Source: Streptomyces sp. TLI_105 (GTDB lineage Bacteria > Actinomycetota > Actinomycetes > Streptomycetales > Streptomycetaceae). From it: DNA of 64,000 nt. Shown here piece after piece: positions 55,734-64,000 of this stretch. A program made the translations under genes and the position numbers. The stretch spans positions 4,756,501-4,820,500 of the forward strand of contig NZ_FNSM01000001.1 of NCBI RefSeq assembly GCF_900105415.1. Direction: 5' to 3'. How positions within the stretch are numbered: position 1 is the stretch's first letter; every line of letters begins with the position of its first letter. Under the pieces are notes generated by a model. It saw only the letters and a program-made list of their open reading frames with translations. It ran no database searches and was not told the DNA's origin.

Positions 55734-56735
55734 ATGGCAACCCGTGCCGTCGCCCGTCGTCAGACCTCCGCCCAGAGCGGGGCCGCACGGGCAAGCAGCG
55801 TTCGCGCCGTGGGCGGGGAGATCGCCGACCGCGACCTGGTCGGCATGTACCTCGACGAGATCGCGCGCACGCCCCTGCTCGACGCCGCCAAGGAGGTCGA
55901 GCTCTCCCAGACGATCGAGGCGGGCGTCTACGCCCAGGAGATTCTCGACGGAGAGGTGGAGAGCGAGGCCGGCGGGGCGACCCGCGAGGAGCTCGAAGCG
56001 CTGGTCGCCGAGGGCGAGCGGGCCAAGGACCTCTTCATCAAGTCCAACCTGCGGCTCGTGGTGGCCGTCGCCCGGCGCTACCCGCGCAGCGGGCTGCCGC
56101 TGCTCGACCTGATCCAGGAGGGGAACGCGGGCCTGGTGCGCGCGGTCGAGAAGTTCGACTACGCGAAGGGCTTCAAGTTCTCCACGTACGCCACGTGGTG
56201 GATCCGCCAGGCCATCACCCGGTCCATCGCCGACCAGTCCCGGACCATCCGGCTCCCCGTCCACCTGGTGGAGGAGCTCGGCCGGATCCGCCGGGTGCAG
56301 CGCGAGTTCAACCGCGAGAACGGCCGGGAGCCCGAGCCCGCCGAGATCGCCGCCGAACTCGGCTCGACGCCCGAGCGCGTCACCGACGTCCTGGACTGGG
56401 CACGGGACCCCGTCTCGCTGAACATGTCCGTGGACGACGAGGGCGAGACCCAGTTCGGCGACCTGCTCGAGGACACCTCGGCGGTCTCCCCCGAGCAGTC
56501 GGTGCTCACGCTGCTGCGCAGCGAGGAGCTCGACGACCTCATCGACAAGCTCGACCACCGGACGGCGTCGATCATCCGCATGCGGTACGGCATCGAGGAC
56601 GGCCGCGAGCGGACGCTGACGGAGGTCGGCAAGGAGCACGGGCTGACCCGCGAGCGGATCCGCCAGATCGAGAAGCACGCGCTGCTGGAACTGAAGAAGA
56701 TGGCCCACGACACGGGCTTCGACGCGGTGGCCTGA
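55734..56735 (+). CDS. hrdD: Group 2 RNA polymerase sigma factor HrdD
   Basis: Sigma-70 family protein of 333 residues with the HrdD-type start MATRAVARRQ and DRDLVGMYLDEIARTPLLDA, region 2 (LFIKSNLRLVVAVARRYP and FSTYATWWIRQAITRSI near 130-165), region 3 and region 4 (LTEVGKEHGLTRERIRQIEKHAL near 300), ending DTGFDAVA. Length and ends match HrdD. A group 2, non-essential sigma factor. The upstream SigR-type promoter supports the assignment. ATG 55734 follows AAGGGAG. Confidence 0.92.
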   Translation: MATRAVARRQTSAQSGAARASSVRAVGGEIADRDLVGMYLDEIARTPLLDAAKEVELSQTIEAGVYAQEILDGEVESEAGGATREELEALVAEGERAKDLFIKSNLRLVVAVARRYPRSGLPLLDLIQEGNAGLVRAVEKFDYAKGFKFSTYATWWIRQAITRSIADQSRTIRLPVHLVEELGRIRRVQREFNRENGREPEPAEIAAELGSTPERVTDVLDWARDPVSLNMSVDDEGETQFGDLLEDTSAVSPEQSVLTLLRSEELDDLIDKLDHRTASIIRMRYGIEDGRERTLTEVGKEHGLTRERIRQIEKHALLELKKMAHDTGFDAVA

Positions 56736-56753
56736 ACCGGGCCGGCAATCCAG

Positions 56754-56785
56754 AAGGCCCCAGGGACGAGAGCCCCCGGGGCCTT
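56754..56785. terminator. hrdD terminator
   Basis: AAGGCCCC (56754-56761) pairs with GGGGCCTT (56778-56785), followed by TTCG, 18 bp after the hrdD stop. The remaining bases up to 56967 hold no gene. Confidence 0.75.
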
Positions 56786-56967
56786 TCGCCCACCCCGCAC
56801 GTACGGGCACGCGCCTGCGGGGCGGGCGGGGGTGGGTGGGCGCCGCCCCGGCGAAGTGGCTGCCCATAACGGGGCGCGGGAGCGGGCACCGCCCCAGTCG
56901 GCGCGCCCACCACGGGGCGGGTACAGGAGTGGTCGCCGCTCACGCGGAACCGCCGTCCGCAACAGGC

Positions 56968-57927
56968 TCACCCGCCCGCCGCCGAAGCGAGCCTCGTGGA
57001 CAAGTCCCGCATGTACGTGATCAGCGGCCCCGGCCCATGGACGGTGAAGTCGACGTCCATCAGCGCGAGCCGCAGCGCCAGCCATTCCACCGAGTCCGCG
57101 ACGCGCGCCCGCAGCCGGCAGCGGTCCGGCCCCGTCGCCACCGGCACGAGGTGGGACGGGAGGCGCGCCACGACGAACTCGGCCGGCGCGGCGAACGTCA
57201 CGTCGAGGTCGACCTCGCCCTGGGCCCGCGCCATGGAGCGGGCCATGTAGGTCGCGGCGTCGCCGGACGGCAGTTCACGCGGCGCGAAGCGCGCCCCCGT
57301 CGCGAGCGGTTCGCTCACCCGGTCCACCCGGAAGGTCCGCCAGTCCTCGCGCCCCAGGTCGTACGCGACGAGGTACCAGCGCCGCCCGGTCGACACCAGC
57401 CGGTACGGTTCCACGAGCCGTTTCGTCTCCGTGCCGTCCCCCGCCCGGTAGCCGAACCGCAGCCGCTCGTGCCCCGTGACCGTGCCCGCGAGCGTGGTCA
57501 GGGTGGCGGTGGTGACGGTGGCCCCGTCCCCGCGGGTCAGCGGGATCGTCGCGTTCTGGAGGACGGAGACCCGGTGCCGGAGCCGCGAGGGCAGCACCTG
57601 CTCCAGCTTGGCCAGGGCCCGTACGGACGCCTCCTCGACGCCCTCGATGGCGTGCCCGGCCCCGGCGCGCAGGCCGACGGCGATCGCGACGGCCTCCTCG
57701 TCGTCGAGGAGCAGCGGCGGCATCGCCGTACCGGCGACGAGGCGGTAGCCGCCGACGGCGCCCATGGTCGCCTCGACGGGGTAGCCGAGGTCGCGGAGCC
57801 GGTCGATGTCCCGGCGGATGGTGCGCGGGGAGACCGAGAGCCGTTCGGCGAGTTCGCTTCCGGGCCACTCGCGCGGGGTCTGGAGGAGCGAGAGCAGATT
57901 CAGGAGTCGTGCCGGAGTGTCCGTCAT
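56968..57927 (-). CDS. YafY-type regulator (DeoR-like HTH plus WYL domain)
   Basis: Regulator of 319 residues: N-terminal HTH (LAERLSVSPRTIRRDIDRLRDLGYPVEA) and C-terminal WYL domain (TGRRWYLVAYDLGREDWRTFRVDRV near 185) with a WCX-like end. WYL regulators respond to small ligands or nucleic acids. Divergent from a DHA2 exporter with an 8-bp inverted repeat between. ATG 57927 follows GGAAG; the start at 57948 would overlap the palindrome. Confidence 0.87.
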   Translation of the reverse strand: MTDTPARLLNLLSLLQTPREWPGSELAERLSVSPRTIRRDIDRLRDLGYPVEATMGAVGGYRLVAGTAMPPLLLDDEEAVAIAVGLRAGAGHAIEGVEEASVRALAKLEQVLPSRLRHRVSVLQNATIPLTRGDGATVTTATLTTLAGTVTGHERLRFGYRAGDGTETKRLVEPYRLVSTGRRWYLVAYDLGREDWRTFRVDRVSEPLATGARFAPRELPSGDAATYMARSMARAQGEVDLDVTFAAPAEFVVARLPSHLVPVATGPDRCRLRARVADSVEWLALRLALMDVDFTVHGPGPLITYMRDLSTRLASAAGG

Positions 57928-57945
57928 GTCTTCCAGGATGCGCTC

Positions 57946-57972
57946 CATCTAGGACATGAACTGACCTAGATG
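57946..57972. promoter_or_regulatory. Operator candidate in the WYL regulator/exporter spacer
   Basis: Inverted repeat CATCTAGG-(11 bp)-CCTAGATG centred between the regulator start and the exporter start at 57990. The exporter lacks an evident ribosome site. Confidence 0.65.
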
Positions 57973-57989
57973 ACTTCTATCTTCTTCGT

Positions 57990-59516
57990 ATGAGTTCACA
58001 CGACGCCGCCACCGAGGCGGCCGCGGCAGGCGACAAGCGGCGCTGGATCGCCCTCGCCATCGTCATGACCGCCGCCTTCATGGACCTGGTCGACGCCACG
58101 ATCGTCAACATCGCGATCCCCAGCATCGAGAAGGACCTCGGGGCCTCGTTCGGGGCCATCCAGTGGATCACCGCCGGGTACGCGCTGGCGTTCGCCGCCG
58201 GTCTGATCACCGGCGGGCGGCTCGGGGACATCTACGGCCGCAAGCGCCTCTTCCTCCTCGGCACCGCCGGCTTCACCCTCGCCTCGGCGCTCTGCGGTTT
58301 CGCGGCCAACCAGGAGATGCTGGTCGGCTCCCGCCTGCTCCAGGGCGCGGCGGCCGCGATGATGGTGCCGCAGGTCCTGTCGATCATCCACGTCACCTTC
58401 CCGGCGCACGAGCGCGGCAAGGTCTTCGGGATGTTCGGCGCGATCATCGGCCTCGGCGCGGTCTCGGGCCCGCTGCTGGGCGCGCTGCTCACCCAGTGGA
58501 ACATCGCGGGCCTGGAGTGGCGCCCGATCTTCCTGATCAACCTGCCGGTCGGCGTCGCGGCCCTGTTCCTGGGCCGGAAGTTCATCACCGAGTCGAAGGC
58601 GCCGAAGGCGCTCAAGCTCGACATGGTCGGTGTGCTCCTGGTGACGGCCGCGCTGCTGATGCTGGTCTACCCGCTGACGCGCGGCCGTGAGCTGGACTGG
58701 CCGCTGTGGGGTCATCTGATGATGGCCGGCAGCCTGCTCGTCTTCGGCGCGCTCGTGGCGTACGAGAAGTACAAGACGAAGAAGGACGGTTCGCCGCTCG
58801 TCGAGCTGTCGCTGTTCAAGGTGAAGAGCTTCGCGGCCGGCATCGCGGTGCAGCTGACCTTCGGCGTCGTGCTCGGCATCTTCTTCCTGGTCTGGACGCT
58901 CTACATGCAGATCGGGCTCGGCTGGAGCCCGCTGAAGGCGGGCCTGACGGGGGTGCCGTTCTCGATCTCGGTCTCGGTGGCCGCCGGCATGTCCGTGCAG
59001 AAGCTGGTGCCGCGCTTCGGCCGGAAGGTGCTCCAGGCGGGCGCGCTGACGATGATCGCGGGCATCCTGCTCTACTTCTTCGTGGCCGGGCGGTACGGGA
59101 TCGGGATCCACTCCTGGCAGATGATCCCGCCGCTGGTGGTCATGGGTCTCGGCATGGGCCTGATCGTGGCGCCACTGACGGACGCGGTGCTGTCCGAGGT
59201 GCCGAAGGAGCACGCCGGTTCGGCCTCGGGCCTGATCAACACGACCGGGCAGATGGGCAACGCGCTGGGCCTCGGCCTGGTGTCGGTGGTCTTCTTCGGT
59301 CAGATCGACGACGAGCGGCTCGCCAAGGCTCCGGCCGAGGTGGGGACGGCGTTCACGAACGCCTTCCAGAACTCGCTGGGCTGGGCGGCCGGTGTGCTCG
59401 CCCTGATCTTCCTGGTGATGTTCGCGCTGCCGGCGAAGCCGAAGCAGCACCTGGAGGGCGGCGACGACGAGGTCGTCGCCGACGAGATCGAGAAGGAGCC
59501 GGCGCTCACGCACTGA
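57990..59516 (+). CDS. MFS exporter, DHA2 (EmrB/QacA-type)
   Basis: Exporter of 508 residues with about 14 helices: MDLVDATIVNIAIPSIEKDLG near 24 (motif D1), GGRLGDIYGRKR near 74 (motif A) and SRLLQGAAAAMMVPQVLS near 112. Probably controlled by the divergent WYL regulator. The start codon ATG 57990 has no purine-rich site upstream (ATCTTCTTCGT), so the mRNA may be leaderless. Confidence 0.88.
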   Translation: MSSHDAATEAAAAGDKRRWIALAIVMTAAFMDLVDATIVNIAIPSIEKDLGASFGAIQWITAGYALAFAAGLITGGRLGDIYGRKRLFLLGTAGFTLASALCGFAANQEMLVGSRLLQGAAAAMMVPQVLSIIHVTFPAHERGKVFGMFGAIIGLGAVSGPLLGALLTQWNIAGLEWRPIFLINLPVGVAALFLGRKFITESKAPKALKLDMVGVLLVTAALLMLVYPLTRGRELDWPLWGHLMMAGSLLVFGALVAYEKYKTKKDGSPLVELSLFKVKSFAAGIAVQLTFGVVLGIFFLVWTLYMQIGLGWSPLKAGLTGVPFSISVSVAAGMSVQKLVPRFGRKVLQAGALTMIAGILLYFFVAGRYGIGIHSWQMIPPLVVMGLGMGLIVAPLTDAVLSEVPKEHAGSASGLINTTGQMGNALGLGLVSVVFFGQIDDERLAKAPAEVGTAFTNAFQNSLGWAAGVLALIFLVMFALPAKPKQHLEGGDDEVVADEIEKEPALTH

Positions 59517-59528
59517 CCTTCTTCCGAC

Positions 59529-59568
59529 AGGGCCCTGGCCCCAGGATTCGTCCCGGAACCAGGGCCCT
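59529..59568. terminator. Hairpin after the exporter gene
   Basis: AGGGCCCTGG at 59529-59538 pairs with CCAGGGCCCT at 59559-59568; lies between convergent genes. Confidence 0.72.
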
Positions 59569-59632
59569 TCGGCATGCCCGGCCGGGCCGGGCGGGAGAGG
59601 GGCGGTGTGCACCGCCCCTCTTGGCCGTGCCG

Positions 59633-60610
59633 TCAGCGGTGGTTGACGGCGCCGTGCTTCAGATCACCCTTGAACTTCCCCTTGAGCGCGCGCATCGCGA
59701 CCGGCGTCGGGGTCGACTGCTGCACCCAGCCCTCGTCCCAGACGAACGTGTTGCCCTGGATGTCCCCGTGCGTCTGCCACACCGCTCCGCTGGGCGTGAT
59801 CACCTTGACGAAGGCGTCGTTGCCCTGGGCCTCGATGGCGATGCCGCAGGCCGTGGCGGGGTAGTTCGGGTTGGCGGGGTCGGTGGGGGTCGCGACCGTG
59901 TTGGTGAGGTCCTGCCAGACGATCGTCCCGCCCGGCACGCTCGCCTTGCCGACGAACGCCTTGCCGTTGTAGAGAGCGGCCTGGAAGTCCTCGGAGTTGG
60001 ACGGGCTGTAGGCGTCGATGTCGACGCAGGGCCCGGCGGCCCCGGTGTCACCCTTCGGTCCTGCCGGTCCTGCCGGTCCTGCCGGTCCTGCCGGGCCGGT
60101 GGCACCGCCACCCGGGCCGGTCGGGCCCTGCGGGCCGGTGTCGCCCTTGTCACCCTTCGGGCCGGCAGGGCCGGTGTCGCCCTTCGGGCCCTGGGGGCCC
60201 GTGGGACCGGTCGGGCCGGGCCGCCCGCCGTGGTCCTCGCAGTCGTCTCCGTAGCCGCCGCCCTTGAGGGACCGGGCGGCTCGCGCCCCGCTCTCCAGGG
60301 CGTGCTGGACCTGCCCGTCGACGTACGCGCCGACCTCGCCCATCTTGGGGTGGTGCGGGCCGTGCGGGCCTTCCGGACACTCGCCGCCCATCGGGGCGGC
60401 GCTCGACGCGACGAGTCCGCCCGGGGCCATCGCCATGGCGGGGCCCGCCATTCCCGTCGGGACGAGGGCGAGCGAGGCGACGGCACCGCCTGAGACCCAG
60501 GCGCGACGTCGGGCGAGCGGACCCAGGGGAGACCTGGTCCTGAGATCCGCACCGCCCTCGCCGGCATCCCGGGCGAGCTGCGCGAGGAGCCGTGGGTGAA
60601 CTTCGGCCAC
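59633..60610 (-). CDS. Collagen-like repeat protein (5' end rearranged)
   Basis: Protein with a run of Gly-X-Y triplets at residues about 130-195 ([19 protein letters not shown] type) followed by a C-terminal domain ending [12 protein letters not shown] hydrophobic, signal-like stretch ([18 protein letters not shown]) lies near residue 34-51, not at the very N terminus. The GTG start at 60610 and the first about 25 codons lie in DNA that on the other strand encodes part of a glycosyltransferase, so the original start seems to have been lost at a junction near 60540. Expression is uncertain. Confidence 0.7.
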   Translation of the reverse strand: MAEVHPRLLAQLARDAGEGGADLRTRSPLGPLARRRAWVSGGAVASLALVPTGMAGPAMAMAPGGLVASSAAPMGGECPEGPHGPHHPKMGEVGAYVDGQVQHALESGARAARSLKGGGYGDDCEDHGGRPGPTGPTGPQGPKGDTGPAGPKGDKGDTGPQGPTGPGGGATGPAGPAGPAGPAGPKGDTGAAGPCVDIDAYSPSNSEDFQAALYNGKAFVGKASVPGGTIVWQDLTNTVATPTDPANPNYPATACGIAIEAQGNDAFVKVITPSGAVWQTHGDIQGNTFVWDEGWVQQSTPTPVAMRALKGKFKGDLKHGAVNHR

Positions 60611-61514
60611 AACCGCAGCCTGAACATCGCGCGCCCGTGGCCGGGCCGACTACCTGCTGCTCCTCGACGCCGACCACGTCCTGCGCCAGGACGGCCCGCT
60701 GCCCGACGCCGGCGGCCCGCTCGCCGACGCGTACATGATCCGCCACCGGGGGCCCGTCGAGTACCGCATCAAACGCCTGGTCAGAGGCGATCTGCCGTGG
60801 CGGTACGAGGGCGTCACCCACGAGTACCTGACGGCCGACCGGGAGCACGTCCAGGAGAACCTGGACGCCCTCGTCATCGAGGACCACGCCGACGGCGGTT
60901 CGCGCCACGACAAGTTCGAGCGCGACGCCCGCCTGCTGAGCGCCGAGCTCGACCGGGACCCGGCGAACCCCCGTACGGTCTTCTACCTCGCGCAGACCCT
61001 GCGGGACATGGGCCGCTCCGACGAGGCCGTCGCCCTCTACGAGCGGCGCGCGGCCATGGGCGGCTGGGGCGAGGAGGTGTACTTCTCCCTGCTCCAGTCG
61101 GGGGTCCTCCGGGCCGACGCCGGCGACTGGCCGGCCGGGATGGACGCTCTGACGCGCGCCTGGGAGTCGCGGCCCGAGCGCCTCGAAGCCTGCTACGAGC
61201 TGGTGGCGCGGCTGCGGAGGCTACGGCGCCACCAGGCCGCCCACGCCCTCGTGGCCACCGTCCTGGACCGGGGGATGCCGGACGACGTGCTGTTCACCCA
61301 GCCGTGGGTGTACCGGTGGGGGCTGCTCTTCGAGTACTCGATCACCGCGTACTGGGTGGGCGACCACGCCGCCTCGCTCGCCGCCTGCGACCGGCTGCTC
61401 GCGCTGCCGGACCTGCCGGAGAACTACCGCGAACAGACCCGCGCCAACCGGGAGTTCGCCGTCCGGCGCCTGACCGAGACCGCCGCTGTCCCCGCCCTGA
61501 CCCTCGCCACCTGA
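60542..61514 (+). pseudogene. Truncated and frameshifted family 2 glycosyltransferase
   Basis: The plus strand reads [20 protein letters not shown] then [11 protein letters not shown] in one frame, then after about 60633 continues in another frame as [18 protein letters not shown] (metal-binding D-x-D) and RYEGVTHEYL, followed by a C-terminal helical TPR-like part. The N-terminal third with the nucleotide-sugar motif is missing and a base change near 60633 breaks the frame. It probably derives from a GT-A/TPR fusion protein. A start at 60735 could give a 259-residue remnant. Confidence 0.75.
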
Positions 61515-61705
61515 ACGGACGGGGCCGGAGCCGACGGCTCCCGGGCTGGGCCGGGCCGCCCGGCCGACCTCCGGGCCGGCCGCCCGGCCGACTTCCCGGC
61601 CCGGGCTGCCCGGTCAGGGGTCGGAACGGCGGCGGCGGTCCGGCCGGAAGCCTGATCGGCGGTCCGGCCGGAAGCCGCCTGATCGACGGTCCGGGCGGTG
61701 GCGCG

Positions 61706-62548
61706 TCAGCGGACCCGGGAGCGGGACTCCATCGCGCCGCGGGCCGCGTGCTCGTCCTCGTACACCTCGCACATGTGCCGGCCGTCCGGCGTCGCCGTGT
61801 GCTCGACCTCCCAGAGGCTGACCTCGCTGCCGTCGAGCAGCAGGAACTGGTGCTCGTAGAGGGTGAAGCCGGCGTCCCGGCCGCCCTCCACCGCGCAGTG
61901 ACGTCCGAAGGCCTGCGTGATGTGGTGCGCGAAGGCCAGCCGGAGACGGCGGGCCGTCCGCTCGCCCGGCCGGTCCGCGTTCTCCGCGCGGCGCAGGACG
62001 CGGCGCGCGTGGTCGGCGGAGTTGTCCGGCACGTACATCCGGGGCTGGGCGGGTATCGGGCGGGCGAGCAGGGCGCTCAGCAGCCCCAGGTCGTCGTCCT
62101 CGTCGAGGACGCGGCCGTCGGAGCGCTCCGCCGTCCAGCCCTGCAGCGGACCGGTCGGGAGACGGGAGGCGGCGAGCCGCGCCTCCGACTCCTCCGTGTA
62201 CAGCTCGTGCTGCTCGGTGCCGTCCCGGCCGGCGTTGTGCACGAGCTCCCAGAGGCTGAGCGCGCTGCCGTCGGCGAGCAGATAGGTGTGGCGGTGGGTC
62301 GTGCGGTGCAGCGACGCGCTGTGGTGCGAGGAGTGCAGCGCGCTGGAGTGGGCGAGCGCCGTGCCGAGGCGCTCGACGGTCGAGTCGGGCAGGTCGAAGG
62401 AGTTGAGCGCCCGGCCGAGGAGCCGCTCAAGGTGCGCCTCGGTCGTCTCGTACGGATCGTGAGGATCCTGCGGATCGTTCAAGAGGGTCTCCAGGCCGTC
62501 GCCGCATGTCACTTGGTGCTTGCTTAACGTAGTCCCTGGGTCTGACAT
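61706..62548 (-). CDS. Uncharacterised protein with internal duplication
   Basis: Protein of 280 residues, not recognised. The two halves repeat the same pattern: HTYLLADGSALSLWELVHN near residue 88 and HQFLLLDGSEVSLWEVEHT near 235, each followed by a tyrosine/Glu-rich EESEARLA or EDEHAARG. Charged, no membrane segments. ATG 62548 is used; an upstream start at 62584 is possible. GC-rich repeats (GGCGGTCCGGCCGG) occupy the gap before its stop codon. Confidence 0.72.
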   Translation of the reverse strand: MSDPGTTLSKHQVTCGDGLETLLNDPQDPHDPYETTEAHLERLLGRALNSFDLPDSTVERLGTALAHSSALHSSHHSASLHRTTHRHTYLLADGSALSLWELVHNAGRDGTEQHELYTEESEARLAASRLPTGPLQGWTAERSDGRVLDEDDDLGLLSALLARPIPAQPRMYVPDNSADHARRVLRRAENADRPGERTARRLRLAFAHHITQAFGRHCAVEGGRDAGFTLYEHQFLLLDGSEVSLWEVEHTATPDGRHMCEVYEDEHAARGAMESRSRVR

Positions 62549-62620
62549 CGTGTCCGGGGTTCCGGCAAAACGAAGGGTCCTCACGGGAAGTTCCCGCCGA
62601 TTTTCCCAACTCCCTTCCTC

Positions 62621-63697
62621 TTACCGGGAGTACGCGCCCGCCTCCGGTCCGTACAGCTCGCCGTACGAGGGGAAGTCGCCGCCGGGACCGCGCCCGCCGC
62701 CCGGGGCCGCGAGGACCGCGCGGACGATCGCCCGGGTCACCAGATCCGCGCCCGCCGCCAGGATCTCGTTCAGGGCGAGCGGGCCCGCCCCCTCCGGCAG
62801 TTCCCGCGCCCCGGTGGCGAGGGCGAAGACCGTGTCCCCGTCGTTCATCAGGTGCACCGGCCGCACCGCGCGCGCGATGCCGTCGTGCGCCGTGCCCGCG
62901 ACCTTCCGCGCCTGGGCCCGGGTCAGCGCCGCGTCCGTCGCGACCACGGCGAGCGTGGTGTTCAGCGGGGGAGGGGCGGACGCCTTCCGCGCCCCCGCGA
63001 GCCGCCGCTGGGCCGCCTCGTGGACGGTGGCGTCCGGGAAGGCGGGCCGGCCGGCCTCGAAGTAGCTGCCGTACGGGACGCCCGTCGACGGGTCGACGGC
63101 CGAACCCACCGCGTTCACCACGACCAGCGCCCCGACCGTGATCCCCGACTCCAGGACGGTGCTCGCCGTCCCCACCCCACCCCGCAGGCCGCCGACCACG
63201 GCCCCCGTGCCCGCGCCGACCGCGCCCGTCCTCACGCGCGCGTGGTCCCCGCTCGCGGCGGCCGCCTCCGCCGCCGCCCGACCCGTCGCCGCGTCCGGGC
63301 GGGCCGTGAAGTCGCCGCCCCGGCCCAGGTCGAAGACGCACGCGGCGGGCACCACCGGCACCACGTGGGACGGATCGGGGCCCACCCGTACGCCCCGGTT
63401 CCGCTCCGCCAGCCAGGCCATCACCCCGGCGGCCGCGTCCAGGCCGTACGCGCTGCCGCCCGTCAGGACGACCGCGTCGATCCGCTGGACCACGTTCCGC
63501 GGGTCCAGGGCGTCCGTCTCCCGCGTGCCCGGCCCGCCGCCCCGGACGTCCACGGCGGCCACGACCCCGCCCTCCGGGGCCAGGACCACCGTGGTGCCGC
63601 TCAACGCCCCGGGACCGGCCACGCGCGCGTGCCCCACGCGCAGCCCGCTCACGTCGGTGATCCCGTCCTGCCCGTCCGTCGCTTCGGGAAGTGTCAT
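62621..63697 (-). CDS. P1-family (DmpA/NylC-type) N-terminal nucleophile peptidase
   Basis: Protein of 358 residues of the DmpA/NylC peptidase family: VSGLRVGHA and VLTGGSAYGLDAAAGV in the first half and the self-cleavage region PPLNTTLAVVATDA near residue 250, where cleavage between Asn and Thr would free the nucleophilic Thr. Family members hydrolyse D-aminopeptides or nylon oligomers. ATG 63697 gives MTLPEATDG. Confidence 0.86.
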   Translation of the reverse strand: MTLPEATDGQDGITDVSGLRVGHARVAGPGALSGTTVVLAPEGGVVAAVDVRGGGPGTRETDALDPRNVVQRIDAVVLTGGSAYGLDAAAGVMAWLAERNRGVRVGPDPSHVVPVVPAACVFDLGRGGDFTARPDAATGRAAAEAAAASGDHARVRTGAVGAGTGAVVGGLRGGVGTASTVLESGITVGALVVVNAVGSAVDPSTGVPYGSYFEAGRPAFPDATVHEAAQRRLAGARKASAPPPLNTTLAVVATDAALTRAQARKVAGTAHDGIARAVRPVHLMNDGDTVFALATGARELPEGAGPLALNEILAAGADLVTRAIVRAVLAAPGGGRGPGGDFPSYGELYGPEAGAYSR

Positions 63698-63723
63698 GTC
63701 CCCTGCCTACCACGGTGCTTGGC

Positions 63724-64000
63724 TCAGCGCTTGGGTCCGAGGTAGGTGCCGCCCGAGGCGTCGAGCACGGTGCCGGTGATCCAGCGGCCGTCCTCCGAGG
63801 CCAGGAAGGCCACCGGGTCGGCGATGTCCTCCGGCTGCCCGACCCACGGCAGCGCCTGACCGCCGATCAGCATGCCCTCCAGCTGCGGCATCGCCGCCAT
63901 GGCGGCGGTGAGGCCGGCGGTCTGCGTCGGGCCGGGGGCGACCGTGTTGACGGTGATCCGGCGCTCCCCGACCACGTTGGCGAGGGTGCGCGTGAAGGTC
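63724..64000 (-). CDS. Short-chain dehydrogenase/reductase, 3' end only (runs off the window)
   Basis: C-terminal part of an SDR protein: RITVNTVAPGPTQT (the N-x-x-x-P-G loop after the catalytic helix) and PEDIADPVAFLASEDGRWITGTVLDASGG, ending YLGPKR. The frame is open to the edge of the window, so the Rossmann N terminus and Ser-Tyr-Lys site lie beyond it. Substrate unknown. Confidence 0.88.
   Translation of the reverse strand, partial: TFTRTLANVVGERRITVNTVAPGPTQTAGLTAAMAAMPQLEGMLIGGQALPWVGQPEDIADPVAFLASEDGRWITGTVLDASGGTYLGPKR

Overview
The window is high-GC actinobacterial DNA and almost certainly comes from a Streptomyces. Supporting evidence is a gamma-butyrolactone (GBL) regulatory set (AfsA plus ArpA-type receptor), an HrdD-type sigma factor with a SigR-type promoter, GTG/ATG starts with GGAGG sites, 4-bp stop/start overlaps, and rare TTA codons that I could find only in three regulatory-region genes.

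Region 1 (about 0.1-11.9 kb) is a compact, same-strand gene set: a cobalamin-type radical SAM enzyme, a GNAT acyltransferase, an alpha/beta hydrolase, a HydE/BioB/PylB-like radical SAM enzyme, an exporter, a stand-alone adenylating enzyme, a stand-alone carrier protein, a 2-oxoglutarate/Fe(II) oxygenase, an Asp/Asn beta-hydroxylase-family protein, two methyltransferases and a degenerate Sfp-type phosphopantetheinyl transferase. It looks like an NRPS-module-free pathway that modifies an amino acid, perhaps while it is tethered to the carrier. I do not recognise the product.

Region 2 (about 12.2-21.5 kb) is a regulatory island: two degenerate IS701-like proteins, two TetR/GBL-receptor-family regulators, AfsA, a SigR-like ECF sigma factor, an exporter, an OmpR-type orphan response regulator and an Asp/Glu-racemase-superfamily gene. 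Related AT-rich palindromes with a CGAAC core overlap the promoters of the IS701-like genes, afsA, the ECF gene and, 27 kb away, the P450 gene. I interpret them as GBL-receptor operators.

Region 3 (21.8-43.3 kb) is one uninterrupted run of 19 co-directional genes ending at a perfect 16-bp hairpin. It starts with a homocitrate-synthase-like gene and a LysW/LysX/LysY/LysZ set, i.e. amino-group-carrier-protein chemistry. The carrier ends in Gln instead of the usual Glu. It continues with a free-standing amidotransferase, amino-acid dehydrogenase, AMP ligases, aminotransferase, FAH-family protein, ferredoxin-type reductase, membrane acyltransferase, branched-chain 2-oxoacid dehydrogenase E1-alpha/E1-beta/E2, and a second-copy-looking ilvB-ilvN-ilvC. 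A P450 and an exporter follow (43.4-46.3 kb). Together this suggests a carrier-built diamino or amino-aldehyde unit joined to a valine/isobutyryl-type unit. The product is unknown to me.

Region 4 (46.3-64 kb) looks like ordinary chromosome: DsbA-like protein, acyl-CoA ligase, secreted M6-like protease, three DHA2 exporters or neighbouring regulator pairs (TetR, MarR, WYL), DODA-type dioxygenase, questin-oxidase-like protein, hrdD, a collagen-like protein abutting a broken glycosyltransferase, a Streptomyces-type hypothetical protein, a P1/NylC-type peptidase and the end of an SDR gene.

All assignments are from reading sequence motifs by eye; no database search was made.
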